Assembly: GCA_022678445.1 (NCBI GenBank)
Contig: JALBWU010000007.1
Span: 1-64,000 of the forward strand
DNA from: Candidatus Aramenus sp. CH1
Lineage (GTDB): Archaea > Thermoproteota > Thermoprotei_A > Sulfolobales > Sulfolobaceae
Direction: 5' to 3'
DNA length: 64,000 bases
In this document: positions 38,236-47,925 of the stretch, one piece after another
Layout of the letters: each line of letters begins with the position of its first letter
Numbering within the stretch: the first letter of the stretch is position 1
The notes under the pieces: model-generated
Told to the model about the DNA's origin: nothing
Database searches by the model: none
What the model saw: the letters and a program-made list of their open reading frames with translations, nothing else
Made by a program: the position numbers and the translations under genes

Positions 38236-39166
38236 TTAGGACCACTTTTGCCAGCTTTCCAGTGCCCGGTGTAAACGACTTTGGCTTAGTAGGCCTCTCC
38301 AAGAACTCCAGCAAATCCTCGTTACTTCTCCAGAAGACGGGGTCTGGGAGAAACCTGGCTCCCAAGATCTTGGCGTACAGCTCCACGTCCTTCTCTGTGG
38401 TGGCCTTAACTAGACTGCTGTTGTAGACTATTGCCGTTGGCTTGCCATACATAACTACTGCCTCCATGGCCGTCTTCCCCTGATGGGTTAGCACAAGAGA
38501 GGCGTTTGCTATGTACCTCTCTAGGTCTGGGTCAAAGGAGAAGACCCTCCACCCTTCCCTCTTGTACTTGCTTGGGTCCACCTTTCCCGTCTGCATGACC
38601 ACGTTCTTCACGCCCAGTTCAGCCACTTTGTCGAACAGCCTAAGGAACCCCTCTGTACCAGCCGTGACCAGAACATAACCCTCGTCCCTTGACTCGTACT
38701 TCGGCTTCTCCACTATTGGCCCAACCACTAGGCCGTTCTTGTAAAGGTCCTTCTGCTCCTCCCAGTGCAAGAACACTGCCTTAGAGTACTTGGATATCAC
38801 GCTCACTGCCTTACCCCTGGTCACTATCCTGTCCTGGCTCTCGATGGCAAAGACCTTAGCCCCCTTCAAGAACTGGAAGAAGGAAGGGAACAAGGAATGG
38901 TTAGACCCAGTGGCTACCACCACCTTATACTTCCTTATCCTTGAGCTCAAGGCGAAGGACTTTAACAACTTCAACGCCGAAAAGGAGTTGGGCTCTATGC
39001 CTTTCTCCACCTCGTAGATCTTCTCCGCGTAGGGGGAGAGGACTTTCCTGCTGTTCTCGTCGCCCTTGGGGATGACGAAGTCAACCCTTTGCTCCAAGTA
39101 CTGCGCTACCGCCCTCGCAAAACCCGTGTGCCCCCCTCCGCTGGCAATGATCAAGATATCGGCCAT
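38222..39166 (-). CDS. GT-B glycosyltransferase, Alg13/Alg14- or MurG-like
   Basis: 314 residues. [19 protein letters not shown] is the N-terminal donor/acceptor loop of the Alg14/MurG group, and [17 protein letters not shown] with [24 protein letters not shown] is the Alg13-like sugar-nucleotide site. Both halves are in one polypeptide. Probably adds a hexose or hexosamine to a lipid-linked intermediate; AglB in this window suggests N-glycan assembly, but no direct evidence links the two. Start ATG 39166, 41 bases from divergent thrS. Confidence 0.75.
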   Translation of the reverse strand: MADILIIASGGGHTGFARAVAQYLEQRVDFVIPKGDENSRKVLSPYAEKIYEVEKGIEPNSFSALKLLKSFALSSRIRKYKVVVATGSNHSLFPSFFQFLKGAKVFAIESQDRIVTRGKAVSVISKYSKAVFLHWEEQKDLYKNGLVVGPIVEKPKYESRDEGYVLVTAGTEGFLRLFDKVAELGVKNVVMQTGKVDPSKYKREGWRVFSFDPDLERYIANASLVLTHQGKTAMEAVVMYGKPTAIVYNSSLVKATTEKDVELYAKILGARFLPDPVFWRSNEDLLEFLERPTKPKSFTPGTGKLAKVVLSETS

Positions 39167-39207
39167 TACCTAAAACTTATTATCGCGTTGTGTTATAAAG
39201 CTGTACT

Positions 39208-40836
39208 ATGAGCTTAGAGCACTACAAGGGACTGTGGCTTAAAGGGGGTATAACGCTAGCGCTGAACTTGATAGACGACAACAAGAGGGTAGTTGAGGTA
39301 GGGTTGGGAGAAAGGGACTTCTACGTTGACGTGGAGTCCGAGAGCTCCATGAGCCTAGAGGAGGCAAAGAAGTACGCTGTTTTTAAGCAGAGCGAAGTGA
39401 AGATGGAGGGGAACTCCTTTTCATATAAGGGGCAGTCAGTAGTTGTTGCCTCTGACGCAAAGCCAGAGGGGAACCCGAGGTACTTTGAGATCCTGAACAT
39501 CTCAGTCCACCACCCTTCCGCGGAAAAGCAGTACGTTAGGATAAGGGGCGTGGCGTTCGAAACCGAGGAACAGCTGAAGGACTACTTAGGCTGGCTGGAG
39601 AGGGCCTCCGAGACCGACCACAGGATAATCGGCGAAAAGATGGACCTCTTCAGCTTCCACGAGGAAGCGGGGCCTGGCCTAGTCCTTTACCACCCCAAGG
39701 GACAACTAATTAGGAACGAGCTGATCCAGTATATGAGGGAGATAAACGACTCCATGGGCTACCAGGAGGTCTACACCAGCCACGTGTACAGGACGGTGCT
39801 GTGGAAGATAAGCGGGCACTACGAGATGTACAAGGACAAGATGCTCATCTTTACCCACGAGGACGACGAGCTGGGGATAAAGCCAATGAACTGCCCAGCC
39901 CACATCTTGATATACAAGTCAAAGGCGAGGAGCTACAGGGACTTGCCAATAAGGTTCTCGGAGTTCGGCAACGTCTACAGGTGGGAAAAGAAGGGGGAGC
40001 TCTACGGCCTACTGAGGATAAGGGGGTTCACTCAAGACGACGGGCACATCTTCCTGAGTGAGGACCAGCTAAAGGACGAGATAAAGACTCTGGTGAAGAA
40101 GACCCTAGAGGTCTTGGAGAAACTGGGATTCAAGGGAGAGGACGTTAGGATAAACTTGAGCACGAGGCCAGACGAGAGCATAGGCTCTGACGAGCTCTGG
40201 GAAAAGGCAACCAAGAGCCTAGTTGACGCGTTGAACGAGCTCGGGATTAAGTACGTGGTCAAGGAGAAGGAGGGGGCCTTTTACGGACCAAAGATAGACT
40301 TTGACATAAGGGACAGCCTAGGGAGGTGGTGGCAACTATCGACAATCCAAGTCGACTTCAACCTGCCTGAAAGGTTCAAGTTGGAGTACAAGGACAAGGA
40401 CGGCAAACTGAAGAGGCCAGTGATGGTACACAGGGCGATATATGGCTCCTTGGAGAGAATCATGGCCATCCTGCTGGAGCACTACAGGGGGAAGTTGCCA
40501 ACTTGGCTGAGCCCAGTGCAGGTAAGGGTGTTGCCAATAAACGAGGAGGTGAGAGGTTACGCTGAGACCATAGCCAACAAGCTCAAATCCCTCAGGGTTA
40601 GGGTCGAAGTGGACGTGGAGGACACCCTGTCAAAGAGGATAAAGAGAGCTTACGACGACGGGGTTCCCTACATACTGGTGGTGGGGAAGAGAGAAATGGC
40701 AGAGGGCAAGGTCACCGTGAGGGCTAGGGGCAACGTAGAGGTAAGGGGAGTGGACGTAGAGAGGTTTACCTCCGAGCTCCTCAAGGAGGTATTAAATAGG
40801 AGCCCCACCAATACAGCTATTGAGAGCCTCAAATGA
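39208..40836 (+). CDS. thrS: Threonyl-tRNA synthetase, catalytic form without editing domain
   Basis: 542 residues. The class II core begins near residue 150 ([20 protein letters not shown]) and contains motif 1 ([16 protein letters not shown]), [13 protein letters not shown] with a Zn-binding Cys, motif 2 ([30 protein letters not shown]) and motif 3 ([20 protein letters not shown]); the anticodon domain ends the protein ([15 protein letters not shown]). The N-terminal 140 residues are too short and unlike the D-aminoacyl-tRNA-deacylase editing domain of archaeal ThrRS. Sulfolobales use a separate ThrRS-ed protein for editing, expected elsewhere in this genome. ogt follows with a four-base overlap. 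Confidence 0.93.
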   Translation: MSLEHYKGLWLKGGITLALNLIDDNKRVVEVGLGERDFYVDVESESSMSLEEAKKYAVFKQSEVKMEGNSFSYKGQSVVVASDAKPEGNPRYFEILNISVHHPSAEKQYVRIRGVAFETEEQLKDYLGWLERASETDHRIIGEKMDLFSFHEEAGPGLVLYHPKGQLIRNELIQYMREINDSMGYQEVYTSHVYRTVLWKISGHYEMYKDKMLIFTHEDDELGIKPMNCPAHILIYKSKARSYRDLPIRFSEFGNVYRWEKKGELYGLLRIRGFTQDDGHIFLSEDQLKDEIKTLVKKTLEVLEKLGFKGEDVRINLSTRPDESIGSDELWEKATKSLVDALNELGIKYVVKEKEGAFYGPKIDFDIRDSLGRWWQLSTIQVDFNLPERFKLEYKDKDGKLKRPVMVHRAIYGSLERIMAILLEHYRGKLPTWLSPVQVRVLPINEEVRGYAETIANKLKSLRVRVEVDVEDTLSKRIKRAYDDGVPYILVVGKREMAEGKVTVRARGNVEVRGVDVERFTSELLKEVLNRSPTNTAIESLK

Positions 40837-41294
40837 TAGTTTACGGAATCTACAAGAGTTTTTTGGGCCCAATTACCGTAGCTAGGGACGAGAAGGGCTT
40901 CATGATGTTGGACTTCTGCGACTGTGCCGAGAGGGAGTTGCTGGACAACTCCGCCTTCGCCGACTTCTTCCACAAGCTGGACAAGTACTTCGAGGGGAAG
41001 GAGGTAGACCTAAGGGAACCTTTATCCCTAAGGGTCAACGAGTTTAGGCTTAGGGTGTTCAAGGAGGTCATGAAGGTGCCGTGGGGCAAGACTAAGACGT
41101 ACAAGGAGATAGCGGAGGCTATTGGTTCGTCGCCTAGAGCTGTTGGAGTTGCCCTGTCAAAGAACCCCGTCCTCTTGATCATACCCTGCCACAGGATCGT
41201 GAGCGAGAACGGCATAGGGGGGTATTCAAGGGGAGTTGAAATAAAGAGGAAATTACTAGAACTAGAGGGTATAAAATATTCCGAAAACATTTAA
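40833..41294 (+). CDS. ogt: Methylated-DNA--protein-cysteine methyltransferase
   Basis: 153 residues. [17 protein letters not shown] is the HTH region and [28 protein letters not shown] carries the acceptor Cys in P-C-H-R plus the glycine-rich loop. Direct reversal repair of O6-alkylguanine. Begins by ATGA overlap with thrS. Confidence 0.95.
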   Translation: MIVYGIYKSFLGPITVARDEKGFMMLDFCDCAERELLDNSAFADFFHKLDKYFEGKEVDLREPLSLRVNEFRLRVFKEVMKVPWGKTKTYKEIAEAIGSSPRAVGVALSKNPVLLIIPCHRIVSENGIGGYSRGVEIKRKLLELEGIKYSENI

Positions 41295-41321
41295 AATATT
41301 CTACGACAGAGAATTTATCCT

Positions 41322-42014
41322 GTGAAAGCCATAATCCTAGCAGGCGGCTTCGGGAAGAGGTTAAGGCCCCTCACCGACGATAAGCCCAAGCCCATGGTGG
41401 AGATAGCCGGGAGGCCGATAATCGAGTGGCAGGTGACTTGGCTCAAGAGCATGGGGGTCAGAACGTTCGTCATTTCCGAGGGCTACAAGAAGGAGACGCT
41501 GATCAACTGGCTCACCGAGAACGAGGGGAGGCTAGGGGTTAGGTTTATTCACGTGGTAGAGAACGAGCCCCTCGGTACTGGGGGTGCAGTGAAGAAGGCC
41601 ATGGAAGTGATAGACGACGAGTTCGTGGTGGTAAACGGGGACATAATAACCAACATAGACGTTAGGAGGCTGAACGTGGGCGAGTGCATAGCTACCATAT
41701 CCCTAGTCCCCCTCAGGAGCCCATATGGCGTAGTTCAGACGAACGACGGAAAGGTAGTGAAGTTCGTGGAAAAACCAGTGTTAAAGGAGTTCTGGATTAA
41801 CGCTGGAGTCTACTTGTTTTCGCCAAAAATACTGGAGTACCTTCCGGAGAAGGGAGACATGGAGAAAACCACCTTCCCCAAGCTTGCGGAGAGAGGCCTA
41901 CTGTGCGGTAAGAAGTTCGAGGACGTGTACTGGAGGTCAATAGACTCAATAAAAGACGTAGAGGAAGCCTCGGCAGAGGTAGGCCAGCTGTTCAACTTCG
42001 CTCAACAAGGATGA
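41322..42014 (+). CDS. Sugar-phosphate nucleotidyltransferase
   Basis: 230 residues from GTG 41322. [31 protein letters not shown] is the nucleotide-binding GxGxRLxPLTxxxPKPM motif; [18 protein letters not shown] and KFVEKP follow. No C-terminal acyltransferase or left-handed beta-helix domain is present, so it is a single-domain enzyme making an NDP-sugar (mannose or glucose type not distinguishable). 23-base tail overlap with the next gene on the opposite strand. Confidence 0.88.
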   Translation: MKAIILAGGFGKRLRPLTDDKPKPMVEIAGRPIIEWQVTWLKSMGVRTFVISEGYKKETLINWLTENEGRLGVRFIHVVENEPLGTGGAVKKAMEVIDDEFVVVNGDIITNIDVRRLNVGECIATISLVPLRSPYGVVQTNDGKVVKFVEKPVLKEFWINAGVYLFSPKILEYLPEKGDMEKTTFPKLAERGLLCGKKFEDVYWRSIDSIKDVEEASAEVGQLFNFAQQG

Positions 42015-42180
42015 CCTCTCCCTCCTCCCCTAACCACTCCCTTAATACCGCGTCTAGCCCTTTCCTTTTTATTTCCTTGAGCAACAGCTTGTAGTTGTCG
42101 TCCAACAACTCTCCGCAGTCCTCCGGCATCCTTTCCTTCAGTATTTCAATTAACACTGCGAACAGCCTTACCTCGTCCAT
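41992..42180 (-). CDS. Small hypothetical protein
   Basis: Not recognised. 62 residues from ATG 42180, acidic and helical ([18 protein letters not shown] opening). The frame is open to ATG 42258, but the extra part covers the promoter of tRNA-Thr and the AT-rich spacer, so the shorter start is preferred. Confidence 0.5.
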   Translation of the reverse strand: MDEVRLFAVLIEILKERMPEDCGELLDDNYKLLLKEIKRKGLDAVLREWLGEEGEVILVERS

Positions 42181-42242
42181 GTGAGGCGTGGGGCTTATAA
42201 GCACATGAGGGTCGGCAAAAAGTTTTCCGGAAAATGACGCTA

Positions 42243-42253
42243 AAATTTTAAAT
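42243..42253 (+). promoter_or_regulatory. TATA box of tRNA-Thr
   Basis: AAATTTTAAAT lies about 30 bases before the mature 5' end of tRNA-Thr at 42279, the usual distance for archaeal tRNA promoters. Confidence 0.55.
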
Positions 42254-42278
42254 GCCATCCCTTTACTAGTTATAAAGT

Positions 42279-42369
<91 letters not shown>

Positions 42370-42415
42370 TCCTTTTGGGAAAACCTTCTTAAACTTACGC
42401 GGTGTTCTAGAGTAA

Positions 42416-43150
42416 ATGATCGCCCTGGTCACTGGAGCTTCAAAGGGAATAGGGAAGAGCGTTGCTTTAAGGCTCAAAAAGCTCGGGTACACCGTGGTCG
42501 CGGTTTCCAGGACTCCTCCTGAGATGGGCGACGTGAAATACGTGGCAGACGTCTCCAACAAGGACGAGGTCAAGAAAATAGTTGAGGAGACCTTGGAGAA
42601 GTTCTCTGCAATAGACGTGCTAGTGAACAACGCCGGCTTTGGAGTCTACGGCTCCTTCCACGAGACCCCGCTAGAAGAGGAGGAGTACATGGTGAAAACC
42701 AATCTCCTCGGGCCAATCTACTTCACCAAGTTTGTCCTGCCTTCCATGATCTCTAAGAGGAGGGGCAACATAGTCAACATAGTCTCTGAGGCAGCCTACG
42801 TCTCGTCTCCTAAACTCCTCGTGTACTCCGCTACGAAGGCAGGACTGGCTAGCTTAACAAACGGCCTTTGGGCCGAGGCGAGGAAGTTCAACGTAAAGGT
42901 CTCAGGAATTTACCCTGGGCCCGTAAAGACCAACTTCTCCTCCCATCCCTCGTTCAAGGGAGTGAAGAACTCCTTCGATAAGTTCGCCGTTGAGCCAGAG
43001 AAGGTGGCGGACGCCGTGGTAAAGGCGATAAAGACGGGTAAGAGGGAAATTTATGTGCCCTCTAAGTTATTACTTGACCCGTATTTTCTGAAATTCTCTA
43101 ACCTTTTCCAGTCTATTACATATAGGATTGTAAGTAAATGGTTTAGCTAG
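42416..43150 (+). CDS. Short-chain dehydrogenase/reductase
   Basis: 244 residues, classical SDR. ALVTGASKGIGKSVALRL (TGxxxGxG NADP motif), NNAGFG (NNAG), Ser in NIVSEAAYVSSPKL and YSATKAGL (Y-x-x-x-K) give the catalytic set. C-terminal hydrophobic tail may touch the membrane. Substrate not predictable. Starts 48 bases after tRNA-Thr. Confidence 0.88.
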   Translation: MIALVTGASKGIGKSVALRLKKLGYTVVAVSRTPPEMGDVKYVADVSNKDEVKKIVEETLEKFSAIDVLVNNAGFGVYGSFHETPLEEEEYMVKTNLLGPIYFTKFVLPSMISKRRGNIVNIVSEAAYVSSPKLLVYSATKAGLASLTNGLWAEARKFNVKVSGIYPGPVKTNFSSHPSFKGVKNSFDKFAVEPEKVADAVVKAIKTGKREIYVPSKLLLDPYFLKFSNLFQSITYRIVSKWFS

Positions 43151-43185
43151 AAATAAATCTTTTTAAGGATATTTACCTTTGGAAA

Positions 43186-43196
43186 TATTTTTAAAC
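43186..43196 (+). promoter_or_regulatory. TATA box of substrate-binding protein gene
   Basis: TATTTTTAAAC lies 29-39 bases before the ATG at 43225 in an otherwise gene-free AT-rich spacer. Confidence 0.45.
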
Positions 43197-43224
43197 CATA
43201 ATATGTATATTAGATTAGATCCAC

Positions 43225-44295
43225 ATGAATAGGACAACTCTTGTAGGAATAACTGTAGTAGTAATAATAATTGTTGGAGTTGCAGTATATTTGTTGATCC
43301 CAAAGAGCCACACCACTACTACAACTAGCCCAACCGCCACTCCGACCAGCTCAACTACCATCACCCCGAGCTCTGAAACTCCGATCTCCGTGTGGGTAGC
43401 GGACGCGTATACGGCAGAGGCTGAGACCTTGCTTAACGCCTTCCGCAACTCGACTGGAATCCCAATACTGATGGCAAAAGGTGGAGGATCCTTTGGGCTC
43501 GCTCGCGAAATAGAGACAGAGGGATCAAGTGCTGGAGTGACCGTATTTATGCCGGTAGCGTTAAGCGCAGCGACGACAGACCTAGGCCAATACAACTCCG
43601 GGTGGGCAATAGCCTTCGTAGCAGACCAGCTATCGATCGCGTATACTAATGCAAGCATAAACAACCAGTACGCCAAGGAGGCCTTAACGGACGCCCAGAA
43701 CGGGAACTGGTCAGGGTTCTTCACCATCTTAACAAGTGGTAAAGTCAAGGTAGGCATTTCTGACCCCAACACAGACCCAGCCGGTTGCAGGGCGTGGATA
43801 GTGCTGGAGATAGCGGGTTACTTGTACCAGCACAACATGTCCTACTACTACGACAGGATGCTGGATAACCAAGGTAACGTTACAGCTTCAAACGCTGCGG
43901 AACTCGTCCCAGACCTAACCGCAGGCAACATAAACTTCCTCTTCATTTACAAATCCGCAGCAATTGCCAAGCACCTAGGATACGTCCAGCTTCCCGACCA
44001 GCTGAACCTAGGAGACCCCGCTTACGCTAACTTCTACTACAACTTCACCTACAAGCTCGCCACAGGGATAGCCCACGGCTCCCCCATCTACTTGTACATC
44101 ACTGTACCTAAGGCGACCAACAACTACAACGAGGCCATCCAGTTCGTGATCTTCGTGGTAGAGCACTCCAACATACTATCACAGTACGGGCTGGCCCCCT
44201 TGAAGCCTGCCTTCCTGTTCAACACTACCGCAGTCCCACCACAGATAGCCCAATTAATCTCAGAGGGATACTTACAAGTGGCGAACTCTTCATGA
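43225..44295 (+). CDS. wtpA: ABC transporter substrate-binding protein, tungstate/molybdate type (WtpA-like)
   Basis: 356 residues. Residues 7-26 form an uncleaved-looking N-terminal hydrophobic anchor, followed by a Thr/Ser/Pro-rich linker (about 30-55) that would be heavily O-glycosylated, then a type II binding domain. KVGISDPNTDPAGCRAWIVLEIAGY is the WtpA signature that precedes the oxyanion pocket. Many N-x-S/T sequons suit the external face. Binds tungstate or molybdate for molybdopterin-type enzymes, by family. Overlaps the permease gene by four bases. Confidence 0.85.
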   Translation: MNRTTLVGITVVVIIIVGVAVYLLIPKSHTTTTTSPTATPTSSTTITPSSETPISVWVADAYTAEAETLLNAFRNSTGIPILMAKGGGSFGLAREIETEGSSAGVTVFMPVALSAATTDLGQYNSGWAIAFVADQLSIAYTNASINNQYAKEALTDAQNGNWSGFFTILTSGKVKVGISDPNTDPAGCRAWIVLEIAGYLYQHNMSYYYDRMLDNQGNVTASNAAELVPDLTAGNINFLFIYKSAAIAKHLGYVQLPDQLNLGDPAYANFYYNFTYKLATGIAHGSPIYLYITVPKATNNYNEAIQFVIFVVEHSNILSQYGLAPLKPAFLFNTTAVPPQIAQLISEGYLQVANSS

Positions 44296-45077
44296 GGGTA
44301 CTAAAGGCAATAGGGATTTTTTTAGCCCTCCTCCTATCCCTTCCCGTACTAGTCCTAGTATACATGGGCTTTTTCGTTTTCAATTCACCACAAGCTTACT
44401 CCTCAACCTTCTTGAATAGCGTTCTCCTCACGGTCACCTCTTCTGCCACTGCAGTCGCAGTGGACTTCGCCCTCTTCACCCTGCTCTCCTACTACCTCTC
44501 CAGGAACAGGGATCTCATCGCCGACTCCCTAGCTGACGTCCCTGCATCAATACCCCACCCCATCGTAGGGGTTGCCTTAGTGTTCTTGGACAGCCCCTAC
44601 ACCCCAATAGGGGACTTCCTGAGAAGCTTGGGGATAAACTTCTTCGACACATACCTAGGGTTGACATCGGCGTTGGTGGTGGTCTCAGCGCCCATCTACA
44701 TTAAGAGCTTGAAGAGCTTCTTCGACTCCCTCCCCAGATCATACGAGAATTACGCGAGGAGCCTTGGGGCTGGAGAGCTCAGGACTTTCTTTTCCGTCGT
44801 GTTCCCAATGTCATATAAGGGGATCGTGACGTCCCTCCTCGTTGCCATGTCTAGGGCCATGAGCGAGTTCGGTTCCATCGCCATCATATCGTACTACGTG
44901 TTGGGAGGGCCATTTAACGGCGTTACCCCTGCGCCCATCCAGATATACGAGTACTTTGGTTATTACGGCCCAGGGGTAGCGGTGACCGCCTCGGCGATAA
45001 TGATCGTAATAGGCATAGCTGTCCTAGCGACAGTAAGGGTAGTACAGTACAAGTTAGGTGGGGCCGCCGGGATTTGA
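44292..45077 (+). CDS. wtpB: ABC transporter permease, tungstate/molybdate type (WtpB-like)
   Basis: 261 residues, about six hydrophobic helices. NYARSLGAGELRTFFSVVFPMSYKGI is the EAA-type loop (E-x-x-x-x-G) that contacts the ATPase. ATGA overlap with wtpA. The last 19 bases, including the stop, lie inside the 3' end of tRNA-Pro on the opposite strand, so the final residues (KLGGAAGI) come from T-arm and acceptor sequence. No ATP-binding subunit gene follows in the usual third position. Confidence 0.87.
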   Translation: MRVLKAIGIFLALLLSLPVLVLVYMGFFVFNSPQAYSSTFLNSVLLTVTSSATAVAVDFALFTLLSYYLSRNRDLIADSLADVPASIPHPIVGVALVFLDSPYTPIGDFLRSLGINFFDTYLGLTSALVVVSAPIYIKSLKSFFDSLPRSYENYARSLGAGELRTFFSVVFPMSYKGIVTSLLVAMSRAMSEFGSIAIISYYVLGGPFNGVTPAPIQIYEYFGYYGPGVAVTASAIMIVIGIAVLATVRVVQYKLGGAAGI

Positions 45078-45156
45078 ACCCGGGACCACCAGCGTTCTGG
45101 TGGTTAGGGAACTTATCCCCAGGCTGGCATCCTAGTCCATGCTAGACTACGGCCCC
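45059..45156 (-). tRNA. tRNA-Pro(GGG) with 22-nt intron
   Basis: Acceptor GGGGCCG/CGGCCCC, D arm GTCT...GGAT, anticodon stem CCAGC/GCTGG, variable loop TGGTC, T arm CCGGG-TTCAAAT-CCCGG, discriminator A. The loop is CTGGGG, then a 22-base intron, then C; CTGG pairs with CCAG at the intron's 3' side to make the central helix of a bulge-helix-bulge. Splicing at 37/38 gives anticodon GGG. CCA is not encoded. The 3' end overlaps the permease stop. Confidence 0.9.
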
Positions 45157-45329
45157 CCACATTTAGACAGATATCCTTGCATTTAAAAGTTATGATAGCC
45201 ATAATATAATTACTTTCGGTTAACTCTCCCCCCATATAAGCCTTGGTAAGGAAAATAATATCGGAAGGGTAATACGTATAGTATATATTAAAGCATTGGA
45301 CTGGAAAAGCAATAAATAGGTGGTTAGAA

Positions 45330-45539
45330 ATTCCCGTTGTATACAAGTGTAAAAATTGCGGATATGAACTCTACAGGTTCGAGAAGGTGGGTCAAGACTT
45401 TTACGGAGTTAGGACTCCGTCGGAAATTAAATCCATTTACGGAGGTAGGTGCCCCAAGTGCGGACATCAGCTCTCTACCCCGACTATGCAGGAAATAAGG
45501 ATCGCCTTGAGGAAGAAGGTAGCAGTTCTGTCAAGGTAG
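45330..45539 (+). CDS. Zinc-ribbon protein, probable ATT start
   Basis: 69 residues with two C-x2-C pairs: YKCKNCGYEL at the N-terminus and GRCPKCGHQL in the middle, a zinc ribbon. The frame has no ATG, GTG or TTG before the first zinc pair (open back to a stop at 45279). ATT at 45330 is preceded by GGTGG (45319-45323) with a six-base spacer, the ideal position for a ribosome-binding site, so ATT is the likely start. The 3' end overlaps the kinase gene by 56 bases on opposite strands. Function unknown; may be a nucleic-acid-binding or RNA-polymerase-related ribbon. Confidence 0.7.
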   Translation: MPVVYKCKNCGYELYRFEKVGQDFYGVRTPSEIKSIYGGRCPKCGHQLSTPTMQEIRIALRKKVAVLSR

Positions 45540-46146
45540 AGAGGACTTTCCTTAGATCCCTCCCTTTCTTGTACTCCCTTGCTAGTTCGTACAACTTGAA
45601 GGCAGAAAGGACTTTAGTTACGTTGTTCGGGTTTTCCTTGACTTGGGAGGAGTCGTAGTCTATTATGTAAGTCCTCTCCCCAGTGACTAGAACGTTCCTC
45701 CACGGCCTGGACAGCTCTAAGTGTTCTATTTTTACCTCCTCCAGATACCTTGCCCTAGCTAAGAGGTCTGGCAGAACTCCAAAGTCCTTCGGCGTCAGAG
45801 TTCTGCCCCTTACGTACTCCATAACAATGAAATTTCTCCCGTAAAGGTATACCTTTGGGGAGGAGGGATATGCCATCTCCTGTATCCTTGCCTCCAGCTC
45901 CAAGCCCTCCTTGGGAGAGTCTGCGCGCTTGATCTTTACTGCCTTGTCCCTGTCTAGGAGCACTACAACTCCTGTCTTCCCTTTGCCCAATACCTTAAGC
46001 TTCCCGTACTGTACTCCGCCGAAGGAGTAGGCGTGGGTTATGCCGTTTTCCACTAACTCTTTGTATATTCCCTCGTCGAACCTAGGGTATATAAACGCCC
46101 TTATTTCAACCAAGTTGGGGTCTTTTTCAAAAACCTCCTCAGGCAA
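45484..46146 (-). CDS. Predicted archaeal serine/threonine protein kinase (COG2112-like)
   Basis: 220 residues. Small kinase fold: VLGKGKTGVVVLLDRDKAVKIKRAD gives the glycine-rich loop and the ATP Lys; FIVMEYVRGRTLTP the hinge; IEHLELSRPWRNVLV stands where the catalytic loop HxDxxxxN would be (H and N present, Asp not evident), and YIIDYDSS is the Mg-binding D-x-D-like motif. Not Bud32, since HGDxxxxN is absent. Overlaps the CCA-adding gene start region by 46 bases on the same strand. Confidence 0.75.
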   Translation of the reverse strand: MPEEVFEKDPNLVEIRAFIYPRFDEGIYKELVENGITHAYSFGGVQYGKLKVLGKGKTGVVVLLDRDKAVKIKRADSPKEGLELEARIQEMAYPSSPKVYLYGRNFIVMEYVRGRTLTPKDFGVLPDLLARARYLEEVKIEHLELSRPWRNVLVTGERTYIIDYDSSQVKENPNNVTKVLSAFKLYELAREYKKGRDLRKVLSTLTELLPSSSRRSLFPA

Positions 46147-47369
46147 GGCTCCTCTGGCTCCTCTTCCAACCAGTACTGCTCTATCCTATGTTTATACTTT
46201 AACGTGAGCGAGGCTTTAACTATTTCCTCCGGTAACGCGTCCTTCCTCTCCTTTACGGAGTAGAGCTTACCGTCCTCGCCTACCCAGACGTTTTCGTTCT
46301 TTTCCACGAAGTCCTCCACAGAGCTTATTAGGTAAAAGGAGGGGCCCTGGTTTAGCTTGTATTTGCCCACGTAGCGCGACTCAAGTTGCACGGCTATTGT
46401 CACAACGCTGGAGTCGCCATAGCCTTTAACGTCAATTACCCTGTAGCCCTTAGCCTTGAGCTCATTTCTTATCCTCTCAATGCTCCTGTAGACCTGTCCC
46501 CAGAGCACGTCCTCCACGCCCTTCTCCTCTATGTACACCTTCGTGACCAATACGTCTCCCATTAGCCTAGCGTCCTTTACCTCCGGTGGGAAGAAGAAGC
46601 TGATGGAGGGGTCCTTAAGGAAGAAGTGGCTGGCTATGACGAATGTAGCTAGGCTCTTGAGGGAAACCGCTGCTGCCGCGTTCCTCCTAGGGTCAACGGG
46701 GTCTGGGATTATTACCGGGGAGTCAAATTCCTTCTTGGGCTTCACAAGCTCTACCTTGACTGGGTTCCTCCACTTCCTAGCCTCCTCCAGGACTCTCACA
46801 AAGGTACCGTACTTTACCACGAGCAACTCGCTGACGTAACCTGAGAAACCCTGAACCTTTATCTCCGCTCCATACACCCCTATCCCCTTCAAAAACCTCT
46901 TGAGGAGCCTCACCTCGTCCTTTTGCTCATCTGATAAGTGGGACAGCACGTACTCCGTGTGGAACGGCGTCCTGTCAACTGCCGTCAACGCCTCTTCCCC
47001 GCTCTCCACCTTTAGCCCGGGAACGACGTCGACTTCAACCCCCTCCACCCTGGTTATTAGGTATGGGTGCTCAGCGTAGGCCATGTCCACTTCCAGTCCC
47101 TTAAGCCTCTCCAACAACAGCTTTAGGGCCTCAGTCCTCAAGTACTCCTTACCCACTTCCTTGGGGAAGAAGACGAACACGTCTACGTCAGCGTCCCCTT
47201 TCAGCCAGGTTCCCTTCCTAAAGGAGCCGTGGACTTGCGCGTCGAGTCCCTTAAGTCTCTCCAGCACCACGTTGAGGGACTGCCCTATCTTGTGTTCATC
47301 CTCCTCAGTGGGCTTTACCCTCGAGAGGACTTCCCTAAGCACCTGGTTTAGCTGAGTGGAGTTGCTCAT
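46101..47369 (-). CDS. cca: CCA-adding tRNA nucleotidyltransferase, class I (archaeal)
   Basis: 422 residues. The polymerase-beta active site GSFRKGTWLKGDADVDVFVFF carries the two catalytic Asp, and the third acid lies in VEVDVVPG. Middle and C-terminal domains follow the archaeal enzyme in length and order. Needed here because none of the four tRNA genes encodes CCA. Overlaps thpR by 35 bases. Confidence 0.93.
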   Translation of the reverse strand: MSNSTQLNQVLREVLSRVKPTEEDEHKIGQSLNVVLERLKGLDAQVHGSFRKGTWLKGDADVDVFVFFPKEVGKEYLRTEALKLLLERLKGLEVDMAYAEHPYLITRVEGVEVDVVPGLKVESGEEALTAVDRTPFHTEYVLSHLSDEQKDEVRLLKRFLKGIGVYGAEIKVQGFSGYVSELLVVKYGTFVRVLEEARKWRNPVKVELVKPKKEFDSPVIIPDPVDPRRNAAAAVSLKSLATFVIASHFFLKDPSISFFFPPEVKDARLMGDVLVTKVYIEEKGVEDVLWGQVYRSIERIRNELKAKGYRVIDVKGYGDSSVVTIAVQLESRYVGKYKLNQGPSFYLISSVEDFVEKNENVWVGEDGKLYSVKERKDALPEEIVKASLTLKYKHRIEQYWLEEEPEEPCLRRFLKKTPTWLK

Positions 47370-47886
47370 AAATGGGTCCCCTGGGGGTCAAAGTACTCTT
47401 AAAGAGGGTAATCTCCCTTACCTCCATTTCCCCCACAATTATGTCGGCGTTCTTCGTGATGAACTCGCTCAACTTGGGCAAATTCCTGGGCCCCTTTACC
47501 CTCCCTAAGGTCACGTGGGGGAGGAACTCGTTGTCGTTCTCTGGCCTAACTCCAACCTTCTTGAGGTTCTGGACCAGCTGATCTCTGATCTCCTTCATCT
47601 GGTTAAACCCCTTCTCTATCCCGACCCAGACTACCCTTGGCCTAGAGAGGCTGGGAAAAGCGCCCATTCCCCTTAAAGTGACGTTAAACTTGTTGAACTT
47701 CACGCCGTCCATGGCCCTCTTTATCGTCTCGACCCTAGAGTCCTCCACTTCCCCCAAGAAGGCAAGCGTTACGTGCACGTTCTCCGGCTCGACGAGCTTC
47801 ACGTCAGCTCCAATGAGTCTTAAGTCCTCGAGGAGGGAAAGTATTGTTGGAACGCCTTCAATTTTAATTGCTATAAACAACCTCAT
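47335..47886 (-). CDS. thpR: RNA 2',3'-cyclic phosphodiesterase (2H family)
   Basis: 183 residues. Two H-x-T/S motifs: [14 protein letters not shown] at about 40-52 and [11 protein letters not shown] at about 124-135, the twin catalytic sites of the 2H superfamily. Archaeal members hydrolyse 2',3'-cyclic phosphates and ligate tRNA halves in vitro. Encoded with the CCA-adding enzyme, which supports a tRNA role. The promoter faces that of the kinase/ATPase gene. Confidence 0.92.
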   Translation of the reverse strand: MRLFIAIKIEGVPTILSLLEDLRLIGADVKLVEPENVHVTLAFLGEVEDSRVETIKRAMDGVKFNKFNVTLRGMGAFPSLSRPRVVWVGIEKGFNQMKEIRDQLVQNLKKVGVRPENDNEFLPHVTLGRVKGPRNLPKLSEFITKNADIIVGEMEVREITLFKSTLTPRGPIYEQLHSAKPGA

Positions 47887-47925
47887 ACTTTTAAACCTCT
47901 ATTCACAAGATTTGGGTGGTCAATA

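Noticed and set aside
41992-42258. Longer form of the small gene starting at 42258
   Set aside because: The extra part covers the TATA box of tRNA-Thr and the AT-rich spacer; ATG 42180 is more plausible.
45484-46146. Bud32 (KEOPS) kinase
   Set aside because: Lacks HGDxxxxN of Bud32 and is not fused or adjacent to Kae1; fits the COG2112 kinase group better.
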